From positions 11,561-35,143 of the forward strand of contig CAJUHQ010000020.1 in NCBI GenBank assembly GCA_910586095.1: a stretch of DNA of 23,583 nucleotides, given 5' to 3'. A program made the translations under genes and the position numbers. The DNA comes from an uncultured Lachnospiraceae bacterium. GTDB lineage: Bacteria > Bacillota > Clostridia > Lachnospirales > Lachnospiraceae. The notes below the pieces were generated by a model. That model was not told the DNA's origin, made no database searches, and saw only the letters and a program-made list of their open reading frames with translations. Below are positions 14,889-22,596 of the stretch, piece after piece (the first letter of the stretch is position 1; the number at the start of each line of letters is the position of its first letter).

Positions 14889-16757
14889 CTATTTTTGTGG
14901 ATGCAGCTTTGTATACTTTTGCGTCACCTCCAACACCCGATATACATCTAAATATGGTTGATACTTCTGCTCATTCTTGCAGATATAATCTCTCATAGCT
15001 TCCCATTCTAAATTGGCGCACTTCTGATCCCCCATAGCAAGAAACATCAATGCATCTGCAAAGAATATCGCATATTTTCTATGATATTCTAATAACTCCC
15101 AATAGATTGATTCATAAACTCCATCTGTATTTTTGTGACGTTTAATTTCCTTCTCAAATGCCTCACTGCGAAGAGCGATTCCCTCCATGCGCTTTGCCAT
15201 ATCATAATCAAAACGCTCTCCCTTACCATTTACATAATCACAACTGCTAAATTCAGACAACTTAGAAAGATACGTTAATACACTTTGCGCATCCTTTCCA
15301 TAACATGACTGAAAATAATCTTGTATTAGCTCGTCTATCGAACAATCTTTCTGGAACAATGTGTGCCCCATCACATAACTGGGCAGCGCATTGGGAAGCG
15401 CCGCACGTAGCTCTTGACAACTGATATAGCCGTTGAGTCCCATTTCCTCTAATTTTTGAATATCTGCATGGAGTACTCTTGCAATATGGATATATCCCAA
15501 ATCCCCATAATGTGCCCTGCCTAACGGATAATCATACACAAATGAATCGCCTGAAAATATTTTTTGCCATGCTTTTAAAAACACCATATTTTCTGTCAGA
15601 TTGACTGGAAGTGTAATCTGATTTCTGTGAAAAATTGGCAACTCTACATCAACATTTTCTATTTCATAGCTCTTTTCAAAAGTGCGACTGATTGGCGCAA
15701 ACATCAAAACAAAGCGGTCAGGATTGTTGAGTCTGTTGACGACCGGGGGCCACAAAAGCTCTTGATAAAGCAAAAATACAATGCGAGTGTCAAGACTTGC
15801 TTTCGTCAGTCGTTGATCTATCTCATTTAAAAGTTCTACATATTGGTCTGCTACTGTTGTTTTGCTACACTCTGGACATTCACAGAGATTATTAAACTCA
15901 TCTGCAAGCCACACATGTAAATAATCTATATGTGGGTTCTCTTTAGCATACGAAGTTACTATTGTGGCAAACGCATCTATTGCATCTGCATTGTGATAAC
16001 ATAAATTTGTGTTTGCGGGAATTCCTTTAAACAACTCTCTTTTCCCGTTAATCATAGCCATTCTATGGCAAACAGATTCCTGTTTTGGTTGTGTCTGTGC
16101 ATCCCATGAGACTGTTCGATACCCCAACACTTCTCCTGTCCATCCATGTCCGACTTTGTGGAGGAACAATCCTCTTTTTTTGGCGGCCTGTTCCAATAAA
16201 ACCATATCGCGCTGCGCGTCCTCTGGCGTGTAATTCTCCTTTTTTACATAAGGATTTTCTAAATGTTCATACCAGCGCTTCAAAAAAGCATACGGATTTT
16301 GAAACTGTAAAAAGAAACTGTTAAATCCAACTTTAGGAAGCCACTCGATATAGTCCATAATGTTTTCAAAAGAATCTGCTCCTTCAATACATACACCGCG
16401 GTGAAAGTAAGACGCATGCTTCTCATAGGATGTTACTAGGCGTTCACGCTCAATATGAGGAATAATCTCACAGGTTTTGAGTGGCATCAAAAACCGACAT
16501 CCTAAAACATATAGATAATTGTATACTGCAAGTAGCACACTCCTGTCATTATTTCCGATAATACTGCCTTGTGTTTGACTAATTTCCACACGATAGCTGT
16601 CATTGCTGTTTACCTCAAAACTATTACTGTCACTGCATAGCTTGATTTCCATGTCTATCTTGTCTAAATCTGTCACCATCTGAGTAAGATATCTAGTTAG
16701 TTCCTCTGCTGCAAAGGCTATAACTTCAGAGACGTCTGCATCAAAAAATATCTTCAT
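14889..16757 (-). CDS. DUF4838 glycosidase-like protein, cytoplasmic
   Basis: A 622-aa protein without signal peptide. The N-terminal ~110 residues resemble the small alpha/beta domain that precedes GH20 and GH67 barrels (AEELTRYLTQM, SVLLAVYNYLYVLGCRFLMP). A long barrel-like region follows, with HVWLADEFNNLCECPECSK (about 281-299); D286-E287 recall the Asp-Glu pair of GH20 and the CxCxxC is typical of DUF4838 proteins. The C-terminal part is helical. The activity of the family is not settled. It is the first gene of an operon with nagB-like, nagA and a permease, which points to release of N-acetylhexosamine (or its phosphate) inside the cell. The SD AAAGGAG is 13 nt from the ATG and partly covered by a hairpin (16771-16808). 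Confidence 0.78.
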   Translation of the reverse strand: MKIFFDADVSEVIAFAAEELTRYLTQMVTDLDKIDMEIKLCSDSNSFEVNSNDSYRVEISQTQGSIIGNNDRSVLLAVYNYLYVLGCRFLMPLKTCEIIPHIERERLVTSYEKHASYFHRGVCIEGADSFENIMDYIEWLPKVGFNSFFLQFQNPYAFLKRWYEHLENPYVKKENYTPEDAQRDMVLLEQAAKKRGLFLHKVGHGWTGEVLGYRTVSWDAQTQPKQESVCHRMAMINGKRELFKGIPANTNLCYHNADAIDAFATIVTSYAKENPHIDYLHVWLADEFNNLCECPECSKTTVADQYVELLNEIDQRLTKASLDTRIVFLLYQELLWPPVVNRLNNPDRFVLMFAPISRTFEKSYEIENVDVELPIFHRNQITLPVNLTENMVFLKAWQKIFSGDSFVYDYPLGRAHYGDLGYIHIARVLHADIQKLEEMGLNGYISCQELRAALPNALPSYVMGHTLFQKDCSIDELIQDYFQSCYGKDAQSVLTYLSKLSEFSSCDYVNGKGERFDYDMAKRMEGIALRSEAFEKEIKRHKNTDGVYESIYWELLEYHRKYAIFFADALMFLAMGDQKCANLEWEAMRDYICKNEQKYQPYLDVYRVLEVTQKYTKLHPQK

Positions 16758-16770
16758 ATCTGTAACTATG

Positions 16771-16808
16771 CTCCTTTCCCCCCTTCGACACCTAGTCGAA
16801 CAGGGAAA
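16771..16808 (-). promoter_or_regulatory. Hairpin overlapping the SD of the DUF4838 gene
   Basis: TTCGAC (16784-16789) pairs with GTCGAA (16795-16800) and TTTCCC (16775-16780) with GGGAAA (16803-16808). On the minus strand the 3' arm includes the first bases of the AAAGGAG ribosome binding site (16771-16777). It could dampen translation; this is inference. No good sigma-A box was found between this point and the terminator at 16852-16898. Confidence 0.4.
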
Positions 16809-16823
16809 TACTTTTTCTTGACC

Positions 16824-16855
16824 AATCGTAGTAGAGCGCGTCTGTGTGCATAAAA
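16824..16855. repeat. Shortened family 2 element
   Basis: AATCGTAGTAGAG is joined directly to GCGTCTGTGTGCATAAAA. Both ends match the unit at 9967-10059, while the middle (the nested stems) is missing. It abuts the terminator at 16852-16898. Confidence 0.55.
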
Positions 16856-16898
16856 GACTCTGTGGAACAGACTTTTACGCCGTTCCACAGAGTCTTTT
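16852..16898. terminator. Bidirectional terminator of the ABC transporter operon
   Basis: AAAAGACTCTGTGGAAC (16852-16868) pairs perfectly with its complement (16882-16898), flanked by A and T runs. It separates the ABC operon (17000-21449) from the DUF4838 operon. Confidence 0.88.
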
Positions 16899-16999
16899 CC
16901 TCTTAACTGCTATGTCTTATTTTTTACTTTGTACCGTGTACATTATAGATTGTACAAGCATTTGTACTAGAGCACACTATACTCTTTGTATATTTATCA

Positions 17000-18118
17000 T
17001 TAGTTGCCTAAAGCTTCCTGCATAACATCAAACAGTATATAGTCCTCCAATGGAACTTCTTTTTCTACATTTCCACTTTCAATAAACATCTGTTGTTGTC
17101 TTGTATAATAATCTTGCATCGTATTGTCTTTAATACCATTCTTTACATCATCCGCGCTAAACCATGTTGCATCACCTGTCTCAACTAGACATGCTTCCTT
17201 GTCTTTTGCACACTGTTTTGCATATAGGCCTACTGCATAATCCCAGTTCTCCTGCTGTGAAGCATATGCCATTCCCTTATAAAGAGCACGGCTAAAACGA
17301 ACCAAAACATCGCGATTCTTTTCTACATAATCTGGCAGGCAGATCCAACTAGACAGATTTACTGAATCTGTAGAAAACTCTAACTCAACTGCGCCTTCAC
17401 AATTATTCATAATCTGAACACTATATGGATTCCATGCTGTACAAGCATCTACTGAACCAGAAGACATTGCTGCAACCATGTTAGTAGCATCCATCTCATA
17501 AGCATCAATATCATCTATTGTGAGCTGTGCTGCTGACAATGCTCCATTAAGTGCAGTCTCAGACGAAGAACCTGCATTATATGCAACCTTTTTGCCAGCT
17601 AGATTGGCAATGTCATCTACGGAAGTCACTCCTGAAGATGGCAATACAATAATCTTATCTGTACTATGTACAGAGCTCGGTGCAAAAATTGTCGCTTGAC
17701 CATTGATACACAATCTATGTGCTCCATGTCCAATGTAAGCTAGATCAATACTTCCGCCTTCCATCGCTGCAATCTCAGAAGGTCCATCTGCAAACTCCCA
17801 CAGTGTAATCTCAAGTCCTTCCTCCTCAAAATAACCCTGATCCATTGCAGTCAATACAGACCACAAAGATGCATAGTTTGGCATATATGCAACATTTAAC
17901 TTCACAGTTTCAACTGCTTCTTTTTCAGTCTCTGGCTCCTGCGTAGATGCTTTTGCCTCCTCCTGTTCAGGGGCCTTACTTTCCTCTTGTGCAGGCGTTG
18001 TTGACTGCTGCGTCTTATTTGCATCCGCAGAAGTTTCCTTGCCAGAATTGTTCCCGCCACATGCTGTTAAAGAAAATGTCATAACAGCCGTCAACAGTAA
18101 TGCGCATAACTTTTTCAT
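17000..18118 (-). CDS. ABC transporter substrate-binding lipoprotein, NitT/TauT (NMT1/SsuA) type
   Basis: A 372-aa lipoprotein: basic start, hydrophobic core and lipobox LTAC at about 17-20, followed by a Gly/Ser/Asn and then Glu/Thr-rich linker to about residue 70. The binding domain starts VKLNVAYMPNYASLWSVL and has FEEEGLEITLWEF, GSIDLAYIGHGAH, LAGKKVAYNAGSSSETAL and GSVDACTAWNPYS, the two-lobe pattern of periplasmic proteins for nitrate, sulfonates, taurine or pyrimidine precursors. The ligand cannot be told. GGAGG lies close before the ATG. It is 260 bp downstream of its ATPase, with a family 1 repeat in the gap, which may balance its expression against the membrane components. A strong terminator follows. 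Confidence 0.92.
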   Translation of the reverse strand: MKKLCALLLTAVMTFSLTACGGNNSGKETSADANKTQQSTTPAQEESKAPEQEEAKASTQEPETEKEAVETVKLNVAYMPNYASLWSVLTAMDQGYFEEEGLEITLWEFADGPSEIAAMEGGSIDLAYIGHGAHRLCINGQATIFAPSSVHSTDKIIVLPSSGVTSVDDIANLAGKKVAYNAGSSSETALNGALSAAQLTIDDIDAYEMDATNMVAAMSSGSVDACTAWNPYSVQIMNNCEGAVELEFSTDSVNLSSWICLPDYVEKNRDVLVRFSRALYKGMAYASQQENWDYAVGLYAKQCAKDKEACLVETGDATWFSADDVKNGIKDNTMQDYYTRQQQMFIESGNVEKEVPLEDYILFDVMQEALGN

Positions 18119-18181
18119 TCTTTCTTCCTCCTTTTTTCATACAAACCATCCATGCTGTCAACAGCCCATACTAACCTCCAT

Positions 18182-18256
18182 GTCACGGCTTTGCCGCGAC
18201 TCAAATCATGAGTGTGAAAATAGTCTGCTATGCAAACTTTTTTCACACTATAGGCT
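18182..18256. repeat. Divergent family 1 repeat in the ABC operon
   Basis: GTCACGGC-TTT-GCCGCGAC (18182-18200), ACTCAAATCATGA and then AGTGTGAAAA (18211-18220) with TTTTCACACT (18240-18249) and GGCTCC follow the same order as the unit at 1-65. The second hairpin has a longer loop. It lies between the ATPase and substrate-binding protein genes. Confidence 0.6.
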
Positions 18257-18273
18257 CCAGCACAAAACTGCGT

Positions 18274-18288
18274 TGTGAGTCACTCACA
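18274..18288. promoter_or_regulatory. Perfect 15-bp palindrome
   Basis: TGTGAGT-C-ACTCACA lies in the 260-bp gap between the ATPase and substrate-binding protein genes. It could be an operator, a short stem in the intergenic mRNA or a fragment of family 1. No promoter box is obvious beside it. Confidence 0.35.
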
Positions 18289-18378
18289 TTGCATACCTAT
18301 ATAGTTACCTTGCGTTCTTTTGGAAAACTAAACACTTCTTTGTCTATATTTTTACGACCATAGAAATACCTAATTTTC

Positions 18379-19170
18379 TTATTTTCTAACTTCCAAGAAC
18401 TCTTGATAGACTTCATTCCAAATCTCTGCCTTTAATTTTAGGAACCGTTCATCTGACTTGGTTTCCTGTGTTCGCGGATAGGGAATATCAATGTCTACAA
18501 TCCGTTTGATACGTCCGGGACGCGCGCTCATGATAATAACGCGCTGCGCCAAAATAATGGCTTCATCCACATCATGTGTAATAAAAAAGCATGTTTTTTT
18601 CTCTTGTTCCCATGTATTCAAAAGCTCTGTTTGAAGCTGAACGCGCGTTTGTGCATCCAGTGCACCAAATGGCTCGTCCAAAAGCAAAACTTCAGGATTA
18701 GCCGCATAGGCACGTGCAATTGCCACACGCTGTTTCATACCGCCAGACAACTCCTTTGGATATGAATTTTCAAATCCTTTTAACCCTACTGCCTCAATAT
18801 ACTTAAGGGCAATCTGTCTTGCTTCCTCCTTTGGTGTCTTTTTCATCTCAAGACCAAACATTACATTCTTGATGACGGTACGCCACGGAAATAATGCATA
18901 CTGTTGAAATACTACACCACGTTCCACCCCTGTGCCTTCGATCTGTTTGCCATCCAAATAAACAGCACCACTAGTAGGCTCCAAAAGTCCCGCTATAATA
19001 TTTAACAGTGTAGACTTTCCACATCCAGACGGACCTACCACACAGATAAATTCATTTTCCTTAATATCGAGATTGACACCATTTAGGGCAACTGTTTTGC
19101 CATTTCGCCCCTGATATTCTTTGTAGACATTATCAATTTTTAATTTTACTAATTTATCTTCTCCTGCCAT
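18379..19170 (-). CDS. ABC transporter ATP-binding protein, SsuB/TauB type
   Basis: A 263-aa ATPase that drives the importer. Walker A GPSGCGKST (46-54), Q-loop FQQYALFPW, signature LSGGMKQR (141-148), Walker B VLLLDEPFGALD and the switch His in FFITHDVDEAI are all intact. The start overlaps the permease stop by 22 bp, a sign of translational coupling. AAGGA lies about 10 nt upstream of the ATG. Confidence 0.95.
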   Translation of the reverse strand: MAGEDKLVKLKIDNVYKEYQGRNGKTVALNGVNLDIKENEFICVVGPSGCGKSTLLNIIAGLLEPTSGAVYLDGKQIEGTGVERGVVFQQYALFPWRTVIKNVMFGLEMKKTPKEEARQIALKYIEAVGLKGFENSYPKELSGGMKQRVAIARAYAANPEVLLLDEPFGALDAQTRVQLQTELLNTWEQEKKTCFFITHDVDEAIILAQRVIIMSARPGRIKRIVDIDIPYPRTQETKSDERFLKLKAEIWNEVYQEFLEVRK

Positions 19171-19931
19171 CCCGTTAATTTCCTTTCAATAATATCAACC
19201 ACTTTTACTAACAGCAATCCAATAATGCCCAGTAAAATAATATACATCAGCATCGGTGCGGCCTCAAAGGAATTTGACAAAGAACGAATTCTCATTCCGA
19301 TACCATACTGTGCACCTGTAGATTCGGCCGCAAGCAGGGTTGTAAGCGCCGCGCCAAGTCCTAGTCGAACTGCCGTAATAATAAACGGTACTGTTGCCGG
19401 ACAGATAATCTTTAAGAAAATATCAAAATCATTTGCTCCTAATACTCTAGCCGCCTTTATCAATGTGACATCAATATTTTTGATACCTTGATAAATGGTG
19501 ATGCTCATTGTCATAAATGTACAGATCCAAATAAGAATAATTGCTGGTTTTTGTCCTACACCAAAGATCAAAACTAACAATGGCGCGTAGCCTAGAGCTG
19601 GAATATTACGGATAAAGTTAATCCACGGCTCAATAATCTTTTGTACTGGCTGATACCATGCCATCAAAAACGCAATGGGAAGCGATGTGATAAATCCAAG
19701 TCCAAACCCTGCCACCACGCAGAGCATACTACTTCTGATATCCTTCCAAAATGCGCCTCTGTCAATCATTGTTTTGACTGATGGAACTACCTTATCTGCA
19801 AAGGGAAAACTTCTACCTGTCGCTTTTCCCAGAGAGAGCAGATACCACAACAACAATGCAGCACAAAGGGATATCAGCAACCAAACCTTGTCATTGATTA
19901 CTACTTTTTTCTTTTTCTTTTCTTCACTCAT
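19149..19931 (-). CDS. ABC transporter permease, SsuC/TauC type
   Basis: A 260-aa inner membrane protein with a Lys-rich N terminus (EKKKKKVVIND), six or so membrane helices and the family coupling motif in IKAARVLGANDFDIFLKI with the LGLGAALTTLLAAE segment. It forms the channel for the ATPase at 18379-19170, which overlaps its 3' end. GGGAGG lies 6 nt before the ATG. The LarA-like gene ends only 24 bp upstream, so the four genes look like one operon. Confidence 0.94.
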   Translation of the reverse strand: MSEEKKKKKVVINDKVWLLISLCAALLLWYLLSLGKATGRSFPFADKVVPSVKTMIDRGAFWKDIRSSMLCVVAGFGLGFITSLPIAFLMAWYQPVQKIIEPWINFIRNIPALGYAPLLVLIFGVGQKPAIILIWICTFMTMSITIYQGIKNIDVTLIKAARVLGANDFDIFLKIICPATVPFIITAVRLGLGAALTTLLAAESTGAQYGIGMRIRSLSNSFEAAPMLMYIILLGIIGLLLVKVVDIIERKLTGWQEKIN

Positions 19932-19955
19932 TGTAAGCCTCCCTTTCCTTCTTGA

Positions 19956-21449
19956 TTATCCACAACAGGGATGTCCATGTCCATCGCGCGTATGGCTGTT
20001 CTTTTCTGGATCTTTCATACATAAATGAACTGCGGTTGTCGTGAAGGCTTTTGGCAACGCCAAAATATTTGGATTAGGTCCCACATATTTTTTCATAGCA
20101 TCTGCTAGCGCCTCTTCTATGGTTGCGCGCGTCTTTAATCCCATACCTCTTGCAATTCCTGGCTCCCGTGCACCCACAATATAGATCGCACTTGTATGTT
20201 CTTCTGCCAAATGTCCACAACTCATCATGGAGAAACCATGAAATGGATGAAACGCATTTGCAAAGCGATATTTGCGGATATACTCTTGATTCGTTGCAAA
20301 ATACTCACCATAGCGATTCATATCTGGTAAAATATTCATGGAATCATGTTGGAACATTTCATATAGCTCCTTCAAATAGGGCCACCGCTCCTCATGAAAC
20401 CATCCATCACAGATGCTAGGTACAATAAATACACAATGGTCACTAAGTACTCTTTTATGACGGATAACCTGAGCAGAAAGTGCTTGCATCATCTGGATGG
20501 GGTTAGTCCCCATTCCATCCCCATAGTGAAAATTAGTAGGCATACCAAACACAACAACATCATATTTTTTCTCTGCCCAATGCACATATGTACGCTTGTC
20601 TGCTATCTCCCAGCTCACTGGTTGCATTTCTTTTGCATATCCTGAGATAATCTCAATCTGGCGCGATTTTGTATCTAGTACAGCATCGCAGCAAAAGAAC
20701 TTTTTGCCCATCTTCTCTTCCATCAACATCCCGTGGCGGTCAAATTTTTCACGCATCACACTGCTTGTAGAAACTGGGACAAAATCTGGACGATGCATTA
20801 CGTCTGGAACATGGTGGGACGCAATACTTTTCCAGTGACTGATCCCTGTCGCGCAGTGCTTATATCCACCAGAATACCCACCATATGGATTACCTTGTGT
20901 ATGACCAATCAGAATCGCTACATCCGCATCATAGACATACTTGTTCATAATCACATGATCGCCGGCCTCTGTGTATCCTAAATCAACTAAATGCTCATAA
21001 TCCTCACTGTCGTGGCTTGTAATTTGCCCTGATGGATAGAACTCTCCAAATAATTCTTCTCCTAATATTGTGCGCATTTCCTTCACAGTTGCACGTGGAT
21101 GAAGACCATTAGAAAACAAAAGTAGTACATCTTTTCTTTCTACCCCTACACTATACAGTTCATCTAAACATGCCCGAATCGCTACCTTTCTGTGCGAAGT
21201 GGGCTGATTGCCTCCCTTGACAATATCTGGTATCACAATCACTACATGATCGCCAGCTTTAGCAAGTTCTGTAAGCGTTGACATTCCAATCGGATTGCGG
21301 ATACTTTTGAGTGTCGCTTCATATAAACTATCCCAATCCTGAGGCAAACACTCAGGATCAGCAACAGTCTCTCCTGGAATAAAAACATCTGTTGCGTCTG
21401 GCAGATTTGCACTCACTGTGCCATGACCATACTCAAACTCTAACTTCAT
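19956..21449 (-). CDS. LarA-like (DUF2088) nickel-pincer enzyme homolog
   Basis: A 497-aa homolog of nickel-dependent lactate racemase. The family uses a nickel pincer cofactor bound to a Lys and moves a hydride on 2-hydroxy acids. Expected landmarks by alignment with LarA (H108, H174, K184, H200): H117 in NGLHPRAT, K197 in SGGYKH and H213 in ASHHV are present, but the second catalytic His is N187 in QGNPYGGY. The protein is longer than LarA (about 425 aa) and ends in a His/Cys-rich tail, HTRDGHGHPCCG, that could bind metal. No larB, larC or larE cofactor genes are in the window. AAGGAGG precedes the ATG. Two family 1 units sit directly upstream, and the ABC importer genes follow. The substrate is probably a hydroxy acid other than lactate. 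Confidence 0.85.
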   Translation of the reverse strand: MKLEFEYGHGTVSANLPDATDVFIPGETVADPECLPQDWDSLYEATLKSIRNPIGMSTLTELAKAGDHVVIVIPDIVKGGNQPTSHRKVAIRACLDELYSVGVERKDVLLLFSNGLHPRATVKEMRTILGEELFGEFYPSGQITSHDSEDYEHLVDLGYTEAGDHVIMNKYVYDADVAILIGHTQGNPYGGYSGGYKHCATGISHWKSIASHHVPDVMHRPDFVPVSTSSVMREKFDRHGMLMEEKMGKKFFCCDAVLDTKSRQIEIISGYAKEMQPVSWEIADKRTYVHWAEKKYDVVVFGMPTNFHYGDGMGTNPIQMMQALSAQVIRHKRVLSDHCVFIVPSICDGWFHEERWPYLKELYEMFQHDSMNILPDMNRYGEYFATNQEYIRKYRFANAFHPFHGFSMMSCGHLAEEHTSAIYIVGAREPGIARGMGLKTRATIEEALADAMKKYVGPNPNILALPKAFTTTAVHLCMKDPEKNSHTRDGHGHPCCG

Positions 21450-21468
21450 GTAGAAGTTCCTCCTTTTT

Positions 21469-21613
21469 TATTTCACATTGACTCCCGCCCGCCTGCTTTA
21501 GCAGGCTCTTAAATCAGGACAGGTGAAATTTATTTCACATTGGCTCCCGCCTGCCTGCTTTAGCAGGCTCTTAAATCAGGACAGGTGAAATTTATTTCAT
21601 GTTGACTCCCGTC
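21469..21613. repeat. Family 1 double-hairpin tandem array, two units with partial flanking units
   Basis: The units begin at 21480 and 21542, with a third start at 21604, so the period is 62 bp. Each has CTGC-TTTA-GCAG and GTGAAAT/ATTTCAC. The units differ slightly from the 65-bp ones at 4666-4956 (loop and spacer length), so each locus seems homogenised within itself. The array occupies most of the gap between the TIM-like gene and the LarA-like gene and ends about 20 bp before the latter's start, next to its SD. Confidence 0.88.
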
Positions 21614-21659
21614 TCGGAGCAGTTTACCGCGATGATATACGCCTTTAGATATGTATATT

Positions 21660-22493
21660 TTAGGCCAAATAAAGACGAATAATCTCCAAATATTCCTCTG
21701 GATAAAAACCAATCTCTCCTTGAAAACGTGTTAGAGCAATCAAACCACCATCAATCTCTTCAATAGATGCTAACATTGCTGCATTGTCTGCTTTCAAGCC
21801 GCCTCCATATACCACATCCATGTCACCCGTTCTTTCTTTGACAAATCGCGCAATCTTTGTGATATACTCCTTACTGGCAGGTGTCTTTCCTGGTCCAATA
21901 CTCCATACAGGTTCATAGGCAATAACTATATTTTTGCGGTCTACATCTGCAAGCCCTATATCTAACTGCTCTCCTAAAACCTTCTCCCACTCGGGCTGTT
22001 CTTCCTGTGTCTCTCCGATACAATATACTACTTTCAGACCTTCTGCAATGGCACAACGAATTTCTTGATTCAGCAATCGATTCACTGCTGCTGCATCTGT
22101 AACATTGGCCTCTGCCAAAATGCCTTTTTTATCATTTCTCTCCTCACAATGTCCGATCAAGGTCGCTTCACATCCCATTGCCTTCACAATAGATGCAGGC
22201 CTATTTGTGGTGAACGCCCCAAAATTTCCTCCTGGTGCTGTGTTATTGCGATACACCCCTTGACTGCCAATCTGCACAGGGCTATCGGACTTTTTGGCCG
22301 CTACTGCTTGCAATAAATGTGCCTCCGGAAAAAACTGTATAAATTCTACCTGTGTGCGGTCATAGCCCTTAAGGCCTTCTTGTGTCTGGGTGACAATATG
22401 TGCTCCCCACTCTGTTATGGGAGCCAAACGATTTACTCCACCAAAATCTGTTGGCACATCGAAACGCTTCAAATTTAAATAAATATGTTTCAT
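21660..22493 (-). CDS. Triosephosphate isomerase paralog
   Basis: A 277-aa TIM-barrel protein. Catalytic residues are recognisable: N7 and K9 in LNLKRF (usual NWK), H115 in LIGHCEER (usual IGHSERR) and E194 in AYEPVWSIG, with phosphate loops GPGKTP and YGGGLKADN. Ser96 of the classic motif is Cys here and the first Arg is Glu, and the protein is about 25 residues longer than usual, so this is a divergent paralog that may isomerise another short sugar phosphate (such as an erythrulose phosphate). The start at 22493 has GAGGG and matches the family N terminus; the frame extends upstream to a GTG at 22562. It lies 103 bp downstream of the aldolase gene. Confidence 0.85.
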   Translation of the reverse strand: MKHIYLNLKRFDVPTDFGGVNRLAPITEWGAHIVTQTQEGLKGYDRTQVEFIQFFPEAHLLQAVAAKKSDSPVQIGSQGVYRNNTAPGGNFGAFTTNRPASIVKAMGCEATLIGHCEERNDKKGILAEANVTDAAAVNRLLNQEIRCAIAEGLKVVYCIGETQEEQPEWEKVLGEQLDIGLADVDRKNIVIAYEPVWSIGPGKTPASKEYITKIARFVKERTGDMDVVYGGGLKADNAAMLASIEEIDGGLIALTRFQGEIGFYPEEYLEIIRLYLA

Positions 22494-22596
22494 GTATCCC
22501 TCATTTCCGCGCGCCCTTTCATCCGTTTCATCACTAGGAGTCTGCGCAGGCAGCGCAATCACAAATTCCCTATATTATTCTTGCATTGTACAAAAA

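Noticed and set aside
12012..21449. A dedicated taurine or sulfonate degradation locus, because TauE-like and TauT-like transport genes are both present
   Set aside because: No sulfonate-cleaving enzyme (such as SsuD, TauD, IslA or Xsc) is encoded here, and the two transport genes belong to separate operons with a terminator between them.
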